DNA from: Prevotella sp.
GTDB taxonomy: Bacteria > Bacteroidota > Bacteroidia > Bacteroidales > Bacteroidaceae
DNA length: 64,000 bases
Assembly (NCBI GenBank): GCA_017459445.1
Contig: JAFUDJ010000022.1
Location: 1-64,000 of the forward strand
Direction of reading: 5' to 3'
Each line of letters opens with the position of its first letter. Within the stretch, counting starts at the first letter, position 1. Both the position numbers and the translations under genes were made by a program. Below the pieces are notes generated by a model, which did not search any database, was not told where the DNA came from, and saw only the letters and a program-made list of their open reading frames with translations. Of this stretch, positions 25,966 through 33,378 are shown piece after piece.

Positions 25966-27156
25966 CTACAGGAGACAGTCGTTTTGTGCGATGCTGCGAG
26001 CTACGGTGCAAGCCGTTGTCCACGCCGCCTGGAAGTTGAAGCCGCCGGTGATGCCGTCGATGTCGAGCACCTCGCCAGCGAAATAAAGGCGGGGGACATG
26101 GCGGCTCTCAAGGGTTGCGGCATTGACAGCCTTCAGGGAGATGCCGCCGCACGTGACGAACTCATCCTTGAAGGCGGCACGTCCAGCCATGTCATAGGCA
26201 TCGTTACACAAGACATTAACCAGCCGGTTGATGTCTTTTTTGTTCAGCTCACGCCAGCGGCAGGTGCTGCGACCGCCCAGCGCCTTTTCCGCAAGATAGC
26301 TCCAAAGACGTACCGACAAGCCGAAAGGGCAGTACGTTGTCAGCTGTTTCTGAGGCTGCCGCACCGTCTGTTCATAGAGGGCTGCCTGCACGTCGCCCTC
26401 GCCCTGCCCTACCCAGCGGACAGAGAGCGGAGCCTTGTAGCCGCAATCTGCCAGATGACGGGCGGCATAGCTCGACAACTTGAGGATGGCCGGGCCACTC
26501 ATGCCCCAATGGGTAATGAGCAGCGGGCCGTCGGCGCGGTACTTGGTGCCGGGGATATGCACCGCCGCATCGTCCACCACCAGCCCCATCAGGTCGTGCA
26601 GCCGACTGTCGGCAACGGCAAACGTGAAGAGCGACGGCACGGGCGGCTCCACCTCATGCCCCAGCTCGGCCAGCCACCGCAAGCCCTCGCCCTTGGGGGA
26701 GCCGCCGGTGGTCACGGCCACAAAGTCGAAGCCGCGCAGCTGTTCTAACGACTGTATCTTCTGCTGTGTACAAATGGTAATGCCATAACGGCGGGCATGC
26801 GACAAGAAGCAGCCGACAATGGCCTGTGCATCCTGTGCCTTGGGAAACACGCACTCGTCTTCCTGCGTCACCAAAGGCACTCCGTGGCGTTCAAACCACC
26901 GATAGGCATCCTGATGGTCGAAGCCATTGAACAGGCGCTTCATCAGCCGGTGGCCACGGGGATAGACCTGCGACAGGTCGCGCACTGCGGCAAACGAATT
27001 GGTACAGTTACAGCGGCCACCGCCCGAGACAGCCACCTTCGACAGCACACGGCTGCTGCGCTCGAAGATGACTACCTCCATCTCCGGCACCAGTTCCTTC
27101 AGGTTGACGGCCAGGAAAAAGCCTGCCGCGCCACCGCCTACTATGGCCGTTTTCAT
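25966..27156 (-). CDS. NAD(P)/FAD-dependent flavoprotein (BaiN/HI0933-like)
   Basis: A 396-aa flavoprotein. The start at 27156 places the FAD-binding loop first (MKTAIVGGGAAGFFLAVNL). Other family blocks are RSSRVLSKVAVSGGGRCNCTNSF, AVTTGGSP.GEGLRWLAELGHEV, LLITHWGMSGPAILKLS, FVTCGGISLKAVN and the terminal LYFAGEVLDIDGITGGFNFQAAW. Members include BaiN and E. coli YhiN; the physiological substrate of most is unknown. The gene ends against the aldo/keto reductase gene, 36 bp apart and convergent. Its -7 box abuts the ATG so closely that the mRNA may be leaderless. Confidence 0.88.
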   Translation of the reverse strand: MKTAIVGGGAAGFFLAVNLKELVPEMEVVIFERSSRVLSKVAVSGGGRCNCTNSFAAVRDLSQVYPRGHRLMKRLFNGFDHQDAYRWFERHGVPLVTQEDECVFPKAQDAQAIVGCFLSHARRYGITICTQQKIQSLEQLRGFDFVAVTTGGSPKGEGLRWLAELGHEVEPPVPSLFTFAVADSRLHDLMGLVVDDAAVHIPGTKYRADGPLLITHWGMSGPAILKLSSYAARHLADCGYKAPLSVRWVGQGEGDVQAALYEQTVRQPQKQLTTYCPFGLSVRLWSYLAEKALGGRSTCRWRELNKKDINRLVNVLCNDAYDMAGRAAFKDEFVTCGGISLKAVNAATLESRHVPRLYFAGEVLDIDGITGGFNFQAAWTTACTVARSIAQNDCLL

Positions 27157-27160
27157 GCGA

Positions 27161-27168
27161 CAAATATA
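27161..27168 (-). promoter_or_regulatory. -7 box abutting the flavoprotein start
   Basis: TATATTTG on the minus strand lies four bases before the ATG at 27156, so transcription would begin at or near the A of the start codon. Confidence 0.5.
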
Positions 27169-27264
27169 CGAATAAATAACGAGCACCAATGCGACGCCCT
27201 TCTTATTTTTTGTTAATAATGCAGCTTCAGCCGCATTTTCTTTGGCCGTTTACCCGAAAACTTG

Positions 27265-27272
27265 TATTTTTG
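27265..27272 (+). promoter_or_regulatory. -7 box for the gene at 27299
   Basis: TATTTTTG, 26 bp upstream of the ATG. Confidence 0.55.
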
Positions 27273-27298
27273 CCGCGTTTTATCAAGACAAAGAAGCT

Positions 27299-27856
27299 AT
27301 GAAGAAAATTCTGATTATGGTGGCCGTCGTCGTGGTGGCCGTCGTGATGGAAAAGACCGTTCCTGACAAGAAGGCGCATAAAGAAGCCATGATGAAAGCG
27401 GTCAAGGAATATGTCGACGAGGAAGCCGAGAACCGAGGGCTGGGAAACGGCCTGATAACCAAGCTGGGCAAGGGCATTGTCAACAAAACCGTGGAGGCAG
27501 CCCTGAACTCCAAGCTCGACGTTGACGACTACTTCCTCTTCAATACCACCCACGTAGAGCTGGGCGACGAGAAGAAGACGCTCAGCGTCGGCATACTGGG
27601 ACATGTCTTTACCTTCGACAAGCAGATGCTGCGCGACGCCCTGGAGGCATCGGCCCGCGAGAAAGCCGACGCCAAGGCTGAGCGCCAGGCTTCCAAGGCT
27701 GCCGCCAAGGAGGCCCGCCGCATGGAGAAACAGCTGCGTAAGGAGCAGCGCAAACGCGAAAAAGAGCTGCGCCGTGAACAGAAGCGCAAGGAGAAAGAAC
27801 AGTGCCGACAGGAGAAGGAAGCCAGAAAGAAAGCCAAGGAGAAAGGAAGCGTATGA
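27299..27856 (+). CDS. Membrane-anchored or secreted small protein with a Lys/Arg/Glu-rich tail
   Basis: 186 aa from the ATG at 27299. An N-terminal hydrophobic segment ([14 protein letters not shown]) is followed by a small globular region ([15 protein letters not shown] to [14 protein letters not shown]), similar to a DUF4359-like family. About 70 residues of uninterrupted charged helix follow ([30 protein letters not shown]), predicted to be a coiled coil or single alpha-helix. Function not known. The last codon overlaps the exonuclease III start in an ATGA, so the two are co-translated. Confidence 0.75.
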   Translation: MKKILIMVAVVVVAVVMEKTVPDKKAHKEAMMKAVKEYVDEEAENRGLGNGLITKLGKGIVNKTVEAALNSKLDVDDYFLFNTTHVELGDEKKTLSVGILGHVFTFDKQMLRDALEASAREKADAKAERQASKAAAKEARRMEKQLRKEQRKREKELRREQKRKEKEQCRQEKEARKKAKEKGSV

Positions 27857-28605
27857 AACTGATTTCGTGGAACGTCAACGGACTGAGGGCTTGCGAGGGC
27901 AAGGGCTTCAGCGACATCTTCCGGCAGCTGGATGCCGACTTCTTCTGCCTGCAGGAGACCAAGATGCAGGCCGGACAATTAGACATGCAGTTTGACGGCT
28001 ACCAGTCGTTCTGGAACTACGCCGAGAAGAAAGGCTACAGCGGCACCGCCATCTTCACCCGCCATCAGCCGCTGAACGTGGAATACGGCATCGGCATTGA
28101 CCAGCACGACCACGAAGGCCGCGTCATCACGCTGGAGATGGAAGACTTCTTCCTCGTCTGCTGCTACACGCCGAACTCGCAGGACGGACTCAAGCGCCTC
28201 GACTACCGTATGCAGTGGGAGGACGACTTCCGCAGCTACCTTAATCGCCTGGACAAACAGAAGCCCGTCATCCTGTGCGGCGACCTGAACGTCGCCCATG
28301 AGGAAATCGACCTGAAGAACCCCAAGACCAACCGCCAGAACGCCGGTTTCACCGACCAGGAGCGTGAGAAGTTCACCTTATTATTGAATAGCGGCTTCAT
28401 CGACACCTTCCGCACCCTCTATCCCGAACAGGTCACCTACTCGTGGTGGTCGTACCGCTTCCAAGCCCGCCAGAAGAATGCCGGGTGGCGCATCGACTAC
28501 TTCGTCGCCAGCCAGCGGCTGCGTCCCCGCATCGAGGATGCCGTCATCCATACCGACATCCTCGGCTCCGACCACTGCCCCGTGGAGCTGAAACTGAAAG
28601 CGTAA
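27853..28605 (+). CDS. xth: Exodeoxyribonuclease III
   Basis: Apurinic/apyrimidinic endonuclease and 3'-5' exonuclease for base-excision repair. 250 aa from the ATG at 27853, which overlaps the upstream gene by four bases. Family motifs: [24 protein letters not shown] (catalytic Glu), [64 protein letters not shown] and the terminal [10 protein letters not shown]. All metal and catalytic residues expected for ExoIII are visible. Confidence 0.95.
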   Translation: MKLISWNVNGLRACEGKGFSDIFRQLDADFFCLQETKMQAGQLDMQFDGYQSFWNYAEKKGYSGTAIFTRHQPLNVEYGIGIDQHDHEGRVITLEMEDFFLVCCYTPNSQDGLKRLDYRMQWEDDFRSYLNRLDKQKPVILCGDLNVAHEEIDLKNPKTNRQNAGFTDQEREKFTLLLNSGFIDTFRTLYPEQVTYSWWSYRFQARQKNAGWRIDYFVASQRLRPRIEDAVIHTDILGSDHCPVELKLKA

Positions 28606-28623
28606 GATATAAAAAATATTAGC

Positions 28624-28631
28624 TACCTTTG
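28624..28631 (+). promoter_or_regulatory. -7 box abutting the first toxin-antitoxin module
   Basis: TACCTTTG with only CAGC between it and the ATG at 28636, implying a leaderless mRNA or use of the downstream in-frame ATG at 28675. Confidence 0.55.
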
Positions 28632-28635
28632 CAGC

Positions 28636-28896
28636 ATGAAAAAGAACAACGACCATACAGATGACGAAATATGGATGGCAGCAGAATCGGGCGCATTTGC
28701 CTATTCTTCTGTTGAGGGACACGAACCTATTTTGCCAAACTACGACAAAATAAAAGGTATTGGTCCCCAATCCGTAGATGACTTGATGGAGGACCTAAAG
28801 CAAGTTGAGCGTGACATGAAAGACCCCAACCAATGGGACTCTCTTGAGAACTTTCTTGTCAGTTTTAAACAAACCCATGCTTCATGGTTCAGGTAA
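28636..28896 (+). CDS. Putative antitoxin of a ParE-type module
   Basis: 86 aa, rich in Asp and Glu. It contains IKGIGPQSVDDLMEDLKQVERDMKD and ends NFLVSFKQTHASWFR. It overlaps the toxin gene by 13 bp, the normal layout for antitoxin then toxin. No helix-turn-helix is obvious, so DNA binding would have to come from another fold. If the first ATG is not used, the second, at 28675 (MAAESGAFAYSS), would give 73 aa. The assignment rests on position and size and on the parallel with the pair at 45732-46342. Confidence 0.65.
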   Translation: MKKNNDHTDDEIWMAAESGAFAYSSVEGHEPILPNYDKIKGIGPQSVDDLMEDLKQVERDMKDPNQWDSLENFLVSFKQTHASWFR

Positions 28897-29204
28897 TATG
28901 GCGCAAGACTGCGCTAAAAGATTTGGAAAAGCTTCTGGAAAGTGCATATTTGGAGTATGGACAGCATACTTTGAATAGACATATAGAAAAGTTAGAAGCC
29001 ATAGAGAACCGATTGCAGAAATATCCAGATTCATATCCTCCCGAGCCTCTACTCAGAGGTAAGCGTCGTAGATACAGAGGCGCACATCTCTTAGGTCGTT
29101 TTGAAGTGATTTACTACTATGTCCCAAAGTCAATGTGTGTATATGTTGTTAGGCTATGGGACATGAGAAGGAGCCCCGAAATGCTGATTAAAAGTACAAG
29201 ATAG
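28884..29204 (+). CDS. ParE/RelE-family toxin
   Basis: 106 aa, basic. Pattern of the ParE/RelE superfamily: VIWRKTALKDLEKLLES, a long helix with HIEKLEAIENRLQKYPDSYP, a beta-hairpin RGAHLLGRFEVIYYYVP, and the end VYVVRLWDMRRSPEMLIK. The terminal 'W-D-M-R-x-S-P' is shared with the toxin at 46025, so the two are paralogues. ParE members act on DNA gyrase and RelE members on ribosome-bound mRNA; the residues here do not allow a choice. A terminator follows 38 bp downstream. Confidence 0.8.
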   Translation: MVQVIWRKTALKDLEKLLESAYLEYGQHTLNRHIEKLEAIENRLQKYPDSYPPEPLLRGKRRRYRGAHLLGRFEVIYYYVPKSMCVYVVRLWDMRRSPEMLIKSTR

Positions 29205-29207
29205 TTA

Positions 29208-29266
29208 TACCTTTGTGGCAACATATACGAAAATGAATCATAGCGGGCAATTTTGTCCGCTTTTTA
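29208..29266 (+). promoter_or_regulatory. -7 box followed closely by a terminator: possible very short RNA or toxin terminator
   Basis: TACCTTTG lies at 29208-29215 directly after the toxin stop. A hairpin AGCGG/CCGCT with T5 lies at 29242-29266. Together they could make a transcript of about 45 nt; more simply, the hairpin ends the toxin mRNA and the box is chance. Confidence 0.3.
29242..29266 (+). terminator. Terminator of the first toxin-antitoxin module
   Basis: AGCGG ... CCGCT stem followed by TTTTTAT. Confidence 0.6.
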
Positions 29267-29290
29267 TCAAATTGTGTGCACGTCATTTTT

Positions 29291-29749
29291 GCTCCCAAGA
29301 AATTTTTCCTCAAAAAGTGGCTCAAGCCTACACTACTTGACTTATCATGTTTATATTCAGCATGTTAAGTAGTGTAGGCTGCCTTCACTTTCAACAGGCA
29401 AGCCTACACTAAACGGTCGTTTTGAGATGACGAATCAGCGAAAATGCCTGGTAACAATAGGGGTTACTGACAGTAACCATGGAGGTTACGAGCAGTAACC
29501 ATGGCAGTTACGGACAGTAACCATGGTGGTTACTGCAATTATTCAAGATAAAAGTCTGCTGGAGGTGGCATAAAAGTGTGCGGAAAGGAAGATAAAAAAT
29601 GTCATGATTATTCGTAATTTTCCGATTTTGTGTAGGCTTGCCCATCAAAAGTGAAGGCAGCATACACTGCCTAACCTACTGAATATAAGCATGATAAGTC
29701 AAGTAGTGTAGGCTTGAGCCACTTTTTGAGAAATTTCTGATTGGAGCAA
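29291..29749. repeat. Large nested palindromic element, about 460 bp, no gene inside
   Basis: The left arm (about 29291-29411) is repeated in inverted orientation at about 29631-29749 with few differences; both arms contain TCAAAAAGTGGCTCAAGCC and CTACACTACTTGACTTATCA. The left arm also contains its own hairpin, AGCCTACACTACTT paired with AAGTAGTGTAGGCT. The centre holds a 22-bp tandem repeat (29463-29537). No open frame of note, so it resembles a miniature inverted-repeat element rather than a gene. It fills the space between the first toxin-antitoxin module and the lipoprotein. Confidence 0.85.
29463..29537. repeat. 22-bp tandem repeat with dyad symmetry, 3.4 copies
   Basis: Units begin at 29463, 29485, 29507 and 29529. 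Each reads RGTTACnnnCAGTAACCATGGN, so it contains both a GTTAC...GTAAC dyad and a CCATGG palindrome. It sits at the centre of the large palindrome and looks like an array of protein-binding sites. Confidence 0.85.
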
Positions 29750-29884
29750 TTTTGTGTGTCACAAGGGCAAATCTATGACAAAGTCACAGCCATGCCGACG
29801 GCCACTGACCCATCGGGGAGCATGCAACTTACATCTGTTTAACAAACTTTAATGGGTGGTAACGCCTATTAACTAAATTCTTCG

Positions 29885-29892
29885 TATCTTTG
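29885..29892 (+). promoter_or_regulatory. -7 box for the small lipoprotein
   Basis: TATCTTTG, about 50 bp before the ATG at 29942. Confidence 0.6.
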
Positions 29893-29941
29893 CAGTCAAT
29901 TAAACAAAAAGAACAATAACCTTTTAAAAACGAACAAAATT

Positions 29942-30343
29942 ATGAAGAAACTCAATTTCTGGCTTCTTGCAAGCCTTTTCACGGCAGCCCTCACGCTGAC
30001 TGCCTGTGGCGGTGACGACGACGGACCAAACAGCAACCCCGGCGGTAATGGCAACGGCGAAGAACAACCCGGCGAACCGGCGCTGACCATCAACGACTTG
30101 GCAGGCACTACATGGGAGGTATGGGCCTCCAAGGAAAACGCTCCCGAAGACTACCAGAGGCTCACGATTGGTGCGGACAATTCGTTTACGCTACATCAGA
30201 ATTGGGAATCGGATGTGGATTATGACTACATCGGCACATGGGAAGAGAAGGACGGCAACATCCTGTTGTCATACACAAAATACAATAGCGACACGGGCAC
30301 AGCTTTACAATCAGCGACGCAAGCTCCATTACAGCAGCAATAA
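29942..30343 (+). CDS. Small lipoprotein, probably frameshifted near its C-terminus
   Basis: 133 aa as read. Signal peptide with lipobox LTAC (C22) followed by a low-complexity GGDDDG.NSNPGGNGNG linker. A lipocalin-like strand pattern follows (LAGTTWEVWAS, YQRLTIGADNSFTLHQNWES, YIGTWEEKDGNILLSYTKY). After SDTGTA the frame ends in LQSATQAPLQQQ. The +1 frame instead reads LYNQRRKLHYSSNNDEITTIEELLEVSPF and stops at about 30407, which looks more protein-like. A one-base change near 30300 is likely. Function unknown; lipocalin-like surface lipoproteins of this type are common in Bacteroidales. Confidence 0.65.
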   Translation: MKKLNFWLLASLFTAALTLTACGGDDDGPNSNPGGNGNGEEQPGEPALTINDLAGTTWEVWASKENAPEDYQRLTIGADNSFTLHQNWESDVDYDYIGTWEEKDGNILLSYTKYNSDTGTALQSATQAPLQQQ

Positions 30344-30439
30344 CGATGAAATCACGACGATAGAAGAACTGCTGGAGGTAAGTCCATTCACCAAGGTGAC
30401 CGAGTAGTAACGCGCCGGAAACCCTGCTGAACAAGGAAG

Positions 30440-30499
30440 AATGCTCTGCCACACGCCCCCTGCCGCACTGCGGTGCCAAGGGAATTGTGGCAGAGCATT
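30440..30499. terminator. Long hairpin between convergent lipoprotein and hipT-like genes
   Basis: A perfect 14-bp inverted repeat, AATGCTCTGCCACA (30440-30453) and TGTGGCAGAGCATT (30486-30499), with a GC-rich 32-base loop. It may end transcription from either side, although the T-tract is short. Confidence 0.5.
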
Positions 30500-30511
30500 T
30501 CCGTAATGATA

Positions 30512-31456
30512 TTACAAAAGACCTATTCGCTGGCTCAGTAAAAGACAATAGTCGGCCTTCATCTGCTCCGGAAGGAAGGATTGGCTGATGAGTTTCTGCC
30601 AACGTGGAAGGCAGCCTTTCATCCGCTCTATCATCTTGTCGGCAACGGCTGCCGGAATGCCACTCTGCGTAAAGGCAGCCATAAAGGTATTGCGGTCGAA
30701 ACCGCTTTTCTCGCCGCCAACGGTGAAGCTCATCGCCATCTCCTCCGTATCCGCAGGGTCGGCCAGCAGCACTGCCAGCAGGTCGTAGGCAGGAGCCAGG
30801 ACATACTCGCCGCCGCCGGTATCTATCAGCGAGAAGTTTTTGCAGTGCATGTCGGAATTACCGGTGAGCCAAGAGAACAAAACCACTTCCCAAAAGCGCT
30901 GAACATCAAGCATAGGAGCGGCAGAGTATTTCTTTACCGTCTCGGCCAGCTGCAGGTAGGTGCCATAGTACTTATGTTCGGTAAGTCGATTCGTCAGCTG
31001 GCACATATCCAGCATGGATATTTTCTCGCCTTTCCGTCCCCGGTCCATTCTGAGCGTGAGATAGCCCAACTCGCCATCGGCAAGCCGGATGAGCGTATGG
31101 CGGGCAGTGCGAATACGGGCGACTTCTGCCATCTTCATCGTGAGGTCTTCCAATTCAGGCAGGCAGGGATAACGCCCGCTTTGCGGCTTGAAGATATACT
31201 TACCCCAAAGTCCTACGATGGTAAACTTGGCTGGTTCGTCCTTTCCACCACGGTTCACGTCGAGCGACATCTTGGCTTGCACACCAGTAAGCGAAGCGCT
31301 GGTGCGGATGACCTGACGAGCCAGTTCCGACATATTGTCTCGCGTGTATGGAAGAATGGGGACCACGTCACTGCCAAAGAACTTACGGGCACAACTGGGA
31401 TGGATGTCCACCTGGCCCTCTTCCAATTCCTGATAACAATAGAGACACTTACTCAT
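30512..31456 (-). CDS. HipT-like Ser/Thr kinase toxin (HipA C-terminal domain) with zinc-ribbon-like N-terminus
   Basis: 314 aa. It starts with a C4-C7-H19-C22 putative zinc site (CLYCYQELEEGQVDIHPSC), then the HipA kinase core without the first N-terminal subdomain. The glycine-rich loop reads SASLTGVQAKMSL (S55-L-T57 in the position of the regulatory S-x-S/T of HipT-type kinases). Catalytic LTGNSDMHCKNFSL (D202) and metal-binding APAYDLL (D225) are intact, so an active kinase is likely. HipA and HipT kinases phosphorylate aminoacyl-tRNA synthetases and cause dormancy; the target here is unknown. The start overlaps the preceding hipS-like gene by 8 bp. The zinc-like extension is the notable difference from E. 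coli HipA and HipT. Confidence 0.85.
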   Translation of the reverse strand: MSKCLYCYQELEEGQVDIHPSCARKFFGSDVVPILPYTRDNMSELARQVIRTSASLTGVQAKMSLDVNRGGKDEPAKFTIVGLWGKYIFKPQSGRYPCLPELEDLTMKMAEVARIRTARHTLIRLADGELGYLTLRMDRGRKGEKISMLDMCQLTNRLTEHKYYGTYLQLAETVKKYSAAPMLDVQRFWEVVLFSWLTGNSDMHCKNFSLIDTGGGEYVLAPAYDLLAVLLADPADTEEMAMSFTVGGEKSGFDRNTFMAAFTQSGIPAAVADKMIERMKGCLPRWQKLISQSFLPEQMKADYCLLLSQRIGLL

Positions 31457-31775
31457 AGTCGTCCAATGGTTTTACGCTGATGTTTCCGATACAGTCTTTA
31501 CAGCAGGCCATCAGCAGTGACATCCTGTCCCTCGGGTCAATCTTCCACGACGAGGAGGCTATGTCCAACAGCCAGCCCTCAGGGATAAGTCCATCGAAGA
31601 CAGGGAACATCATCTCCTTGTCGTACTGCTCATCGGTCAGAGGCATGGTGGGACTGACAGGGGCTGCATCCTGACGGTCAAGATACGCCGTATCGTAGGA
31701 GAAATGAAAACCTTCTTCATCCTCAGTCAGGATGCCACAGAAGTTATCGTTGACATAGATACTCGCCTGCTTCAT
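31449..31775 (-). CDS. HipS-like protein (detached HipA N-terminal subdomain)
   Basis: 108 aa matching the first subdomain of HipA: ASIYVNDNFCGILTEDEEGFHFSYD.AYL, SPTMPLTDEQY, FPVFDGLIPEGWLL and DRMSLLMACCKDCIGNISVKP. In HipBST systems this piece is a separate gene whose product acts as the antitoxin of the kinase; the conserved EGW tryptophan is present here. It overlaps the hipB-like gene by four bases (ATGA) and the kinase gene by eight, which implies strict co-translation. Confidence 0.82.
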   Translation of the reverse strand: MKQASIYVNDNFCGILTEDEEGFHFSYDTAYLDRQDAAPVSPTMPLTDEQYDKEMMFPVFDGLIPEGWLLDIASSSWKIDPRDRMSLLMACCKDCIGNISVKPLDDYE

Positions 31776-31972
31776 ACGATGTCAGTTCTTACCGGCCCGA
31801 GGCATTCCCCAAACAGGGTCAGCACATCGTTTACCTTATCCATCCGCAAGGTCTGCTTGCCTTGTTCAAGGTCTCTCACGAACCTGAGTCCTACTCCAGC
31901 CCTCTCAGCCAACTCTACCTGAGAAAGACCGTTTTTCTTCCGCTTTTGCTTGATATGCTCCGATAAAGTCAT
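31772..31972 (-). CDS. HipB-like XRE-family DNA-binding protein
   Basis: 66 aa, a single helix-turn-helix of the XRE/Cro type: HIKQKRKKNGLSQVELAERAGVG followed by LRFVRDLEQGKQTLRMDKVNDVLTLFGE. First gene of the hipB-hipS-hipT-like operon. It most likely represses the operon through the inverted repeats directly upstream, whose half-site ACGGGTATA recurs. Confidence 0.88.
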   Translation of the reverse strand: MTLSEHIKQKRKKNGLSQVELAERAGVGLRFVRDLEQGKQTLRMDKVNDVLTLFGECLGPVRTDIV

Positions 31973-31980
31973 CTTTATTA

Positions 31981-32070
31981 TACCTTAACGGGTACAAAGA
32001 TAATTACTTTTTCTGAATAATATATCAAAACGGGTATAAATTTTAATATCTCTATTAAAATTATACCCGA
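31981..32070 (-). promoter_or_regulatory. Promoter and operators of the hipBST-like operon
   Basis: A minus-strand -7 box TATCTTTG lies at 31995-32002. It is next to TACCTTAACGGGTA (31981-31994). Upstream, CGGGTATAAATTTTAATA (from 32031) pairs with TATTAAAATTATACCCG (ending about 32069) with a single bulge. Three CGGGTA/TACCCG half-sites therefore surround the promoter, as expected for autoregulation by HipB. Confidence 0.65.
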
Positions 32071-32095
32071 AAAGATATAGTTCCCATTGTCAGCA

Positions 32096-33367
32096 TCAAC
32101 CCGAGACCTGCTCTCCCCCTAATATTACCTTATTAATAATAGGCTGGGTGTAAGCGTAGGGGATGTAGTCGACGGAGGGGATGGGGTCGGTGACGTAGCA
32201 GTTGGCAACCTTGCCGACGGCGATGCTGCCGTAGTCGTGGCTCAGGCCCATGGCGTAGGCGCTGTTCAGCGTGGCGGCGTTCAGCGCCTCGGCAGGCATC
32301 AGACGCATCTTGATGCAGGCCAGCGAGACGGCAAACTTCATGTCGCCCGACGGGGTGGAACCGGGGTTGTAGTCGCTGGCAATGGCCATGCCAAGGCCGT
32401 TCTGTATCATCTTACGGGCCGGGGCAAACGGCATGTTGAGGAAGAACGACGTGCCGGGCAGTGCCGTCGGCATGACGTCCGTGCCTCGGAGCAGCCGGAT
32501 GTCCTCGTCGGTCATGCTCTCCAAGTGGTCTACCGACAGGGCGTTGCACTTGACAGCCACCTCCACCCCACCCGACGGGGCGAGTTCCTCGCCATGGATT
32601 TTACCACGCAGGCCGTACTTCAAAGCGGCCTCTAAGATGCGCGTCGTCTCTTCGGGCGTGAAGAAGCCCCGGTCGCAGAACACGTCGACATAGTCGGCCA
32701 AGCCCTCGCGGGCCACCTCGGGCAGCATCTCGTTGACAACTAAGTCGACATACTCCGGCTGGGAGTACTGCCGACCGACGGCATGGGCGCCGAGGAAGGT
32801 GCTGACCACCCGGATGGGCGATGTCTCCTTGATGCGGCGGATGACGCGCAGCATCTTCAGCTCGTCGGCGGTGTTCAGGCCGTAGCCGCTCTTGATTTCC
32901 ACGGCACCGGTGCCTTTGCGGATGATTTCGTCGATGCGGTGCATCGACGCACGGTACAGGGCATCCTCGGAGAGGGCATGCAGGCGGTCGGCGGAGTTGA
33001 GGATGCCGCCGCCCCGACGGGCTATCTCCTCATAAGACAAGCCCTGGATTTTGTCGACGAACTCGCCCTCACGGCTGTCGGCATATACCAGGTGGGTGTG
33101 CGAATCGCAGAAAGAAGGGAGCACGGCGCCGCCGTTGGCATCAAGGACCTGGGACCCGACGGCAGAGCCGCCGGACACGCGACCAGAGGCGGGCACGCGA
33201 CCAGAGGCGGGCACGCGACCTGAGCCGAAGGCAGCGAAGCGGCCGTCCTCGATGAGCAGCCAGGCATCGTGCAAGACATCGAGACGCGACATCTCGGTGC
33301 CTTGCAGACGCGGCAGGCCGTGGCGGTCGACCACCAGAAGGCCGATATTTTGAATTAACAGACTCAT
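32096..33367 (-). CDS. hutI: Imidazolonepropionase
   Basis: Third step of histidine degradation: hydrolysis of imidazolone-5-propionate to N-formimino-glutamate. 423 aa of the amidohydrolase superfamily: VLPSFCDSHTHLVYADSRE (metal-binding HxH), EFVDKIQGLSYEEIARRGGGILNS, GAVEIKSGYGL, ISTFLGAHAV-like VSTFLGAHAVGRQY, KIHGEELAPSGGVEVA, SVDHLESM and ASDYNPGSTPSGDM. An unusual N-terminal segment RVPASGRVPASGRVSGG is encoded by an 18-bp tandem repeat. Last gene of the ftcD-hutU-hutH-hutI operon; 11 bp separate it from hutH. Confidence 0.95.
   Translation of the reverse strand: MSLLIQNIGLLVVDRHGLPRLQGTEMSRLDVLHDAWLLIEDGRFAAFGSGRVPASGRVPASGRVSGGSAVGSQVLDANGGAVLPSFCDSHTHLVYADSREGEFVDKIQGLSYEEIARRGGGILNSADRLHALSEDALYRASMHRIDEIIRKGTGAVEIKSGYGLNTADELKMLRVIRRIKETSPIRVVSTFLGAHAVGRQYSQPEYVDLVVNEMLPEVAREGLADYVDVFCDRGFFTPEETTRILEAALKYGLRGKIHGEELAPSGGVEVAVKCNALSVDHLESMTDEDIRLLRGTDVMPTALPGTSFFLNMPFAPARKMIQNGLGMAIASDYNPGSTPSGDMKFAVSLACIKMRLMPAEALNAATLNSAYAMGLSHDYGSIAVGKVANCYVTDPIPSVDYIPYAYTQPIINKVILGGEQVSG
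33177..33221 (-). repeat. 18-bp tandem repeat inside hutI
   Basis: ACGCGACCAGAGGCGGGC at 33177-33194 and 33195-33212, with a partial third copy to about 33221. The unit keeps the frame and encodes repeated GRVPAS in the loop between the N-terminal strand pair and the metal-binding barrel. Confidence 0.85.
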
Positions 33368-33378
33368 GCTACAAGGAC

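Noticed and set aside
29463..29537. CRISPR array or replication-origin iterons
   Set aside because: Repeats are directly adjacent without spacers; no replication gene nearby. Kept as a plain 22-bp dyad repeat.
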